The notes under the pieces were generated by a model. The model ran no database searches and had not been told where the DNA came from. It was given only the letters and a program-made list of their open reading frames with translations. The position numbers were made by a program, and so were the translations under genes. From contig DGEE01000108.1 in assembly GCA_002385815.1 (NCBI GenBank), positions 1 through 5,620 of the forward strand: 5,620 nucleotides of DNA, given 5' to 3'. The DNA comes from Hungateiclostridiaceae bacterium UBA3934. Its GTDB lineage: Bacteria; Bacillota; Clostridia; Acetivibrionales; DTU013. How positions within the stretch are numbered: the stretch's first letter is position 1; each line of letters starts with the position of its first letter. Shown here piece after piece: positions 5,598-5,620 of the stretch.

Positions 5598-5620
5598 AAA
5601 AAAGAGCTGCCGCTGGCCCC
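5598..5620 (-). terminator. 3' half of a terminator from an upstream minus-strand gene (cut by edge)
   Basis: The minus strand enters the window with a GC-rich run (GGGGCCAGCGGCAGCTC, 5620-5604) followed directly by six T (5603-5598), then AT. This is how the 3' arm and U-tract of an intrinsic terminator look. The 5' arm would lie beyond the window, so pairing cannot be confirmed. If right, the amidase gene is not co-transcribed with its upstream neighbour, and its promoter should lie in 5507-5597, where I find no convincing -35/-10 pair. Confidence 0.4.

Noticed and set aside
1..5620. CRISPR array, insertion sequence, tRNA, rRNA or direct tandem repeats
   Set aside because: Reading both strands gave no regularly spaced repeats, transposase, terminal inverted repeats, or tRNA/rRNA sequence.

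Overview
The window looks like a chromosomal segment from a Gram-positive spore-former lineage (Bacillota, probably Clostridia-like). The grounds are a complete valine-type T-box leader, strong purine-rich ribosome binding sites with one TTG and one GTG start, near-consensus sigma-A promoters, a bifunctional-type ArgJ and an Amidase_6-type cysteine hydrolase. Most of the window is moderate in GC (roughly 45-50 percent) and prefers AGA/AGG for arginine. No mobile element, CRISPR array, tRNA or rRNA was seen.

Minus strand, left side (1-3054): a sigma-A promoter (3054-3026) drives a leader of about 370 nt. The leader is a T-box riboswitch with a GUC (valine) specifier, a UGGU acceptor-reading bulge, and a 12-bp terminator ending in a U-tract. 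Behind the switch come an 82-residue two-helix membrane protein of unknown function (2649-2401) and then valS, valyl-tRNA synthetase, from a TTG start at 2276. valS runs off the left edge after 758 codons, so about 120 C-terminal residues are missing. Uncharged tRNA-Val should therefore raise expression of both genes.

Plus strand, centre (3064-4898): a divergent promoter (TTGAAC-17-TATAAT) drives argJ (400 residues, with all expected catalytic residues). A cheW-type gene with a lysine-rich tail follows 47 nt later with no visible terminator between. A perfect 6-5-6 inverted repeat sits on the argJ -35 box between the two divergent promoters and is a candidate operator.

Minus strand, right side (4956-5620): an Amidase_6 domain protein without a recognisable signal peptide converges on cheW. 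At the right edge lies what looks like the 3' half of the terminator of an upstream minus-strand gene.

The most striking signal is inside valS. The part encoding residues 1 to about 440 matches the rest of the window in GC and uses AGA/AGG for arginine. The part encoding residues from about 440 to the left edge is 60-70 percent GC and uses only CGN. The reading frame and protein motifs are intact across the switch (about 945-1032), so this is either a recombinant (mosaic) synthetase gene or an assembly chimera joined in a conserved stretch. I do not see a wholly new multi-gene system here. The best candidates for new biology are the mosaic valS, the T-box-controlled small membrane protein, and the palindrome between the divergent promoters.
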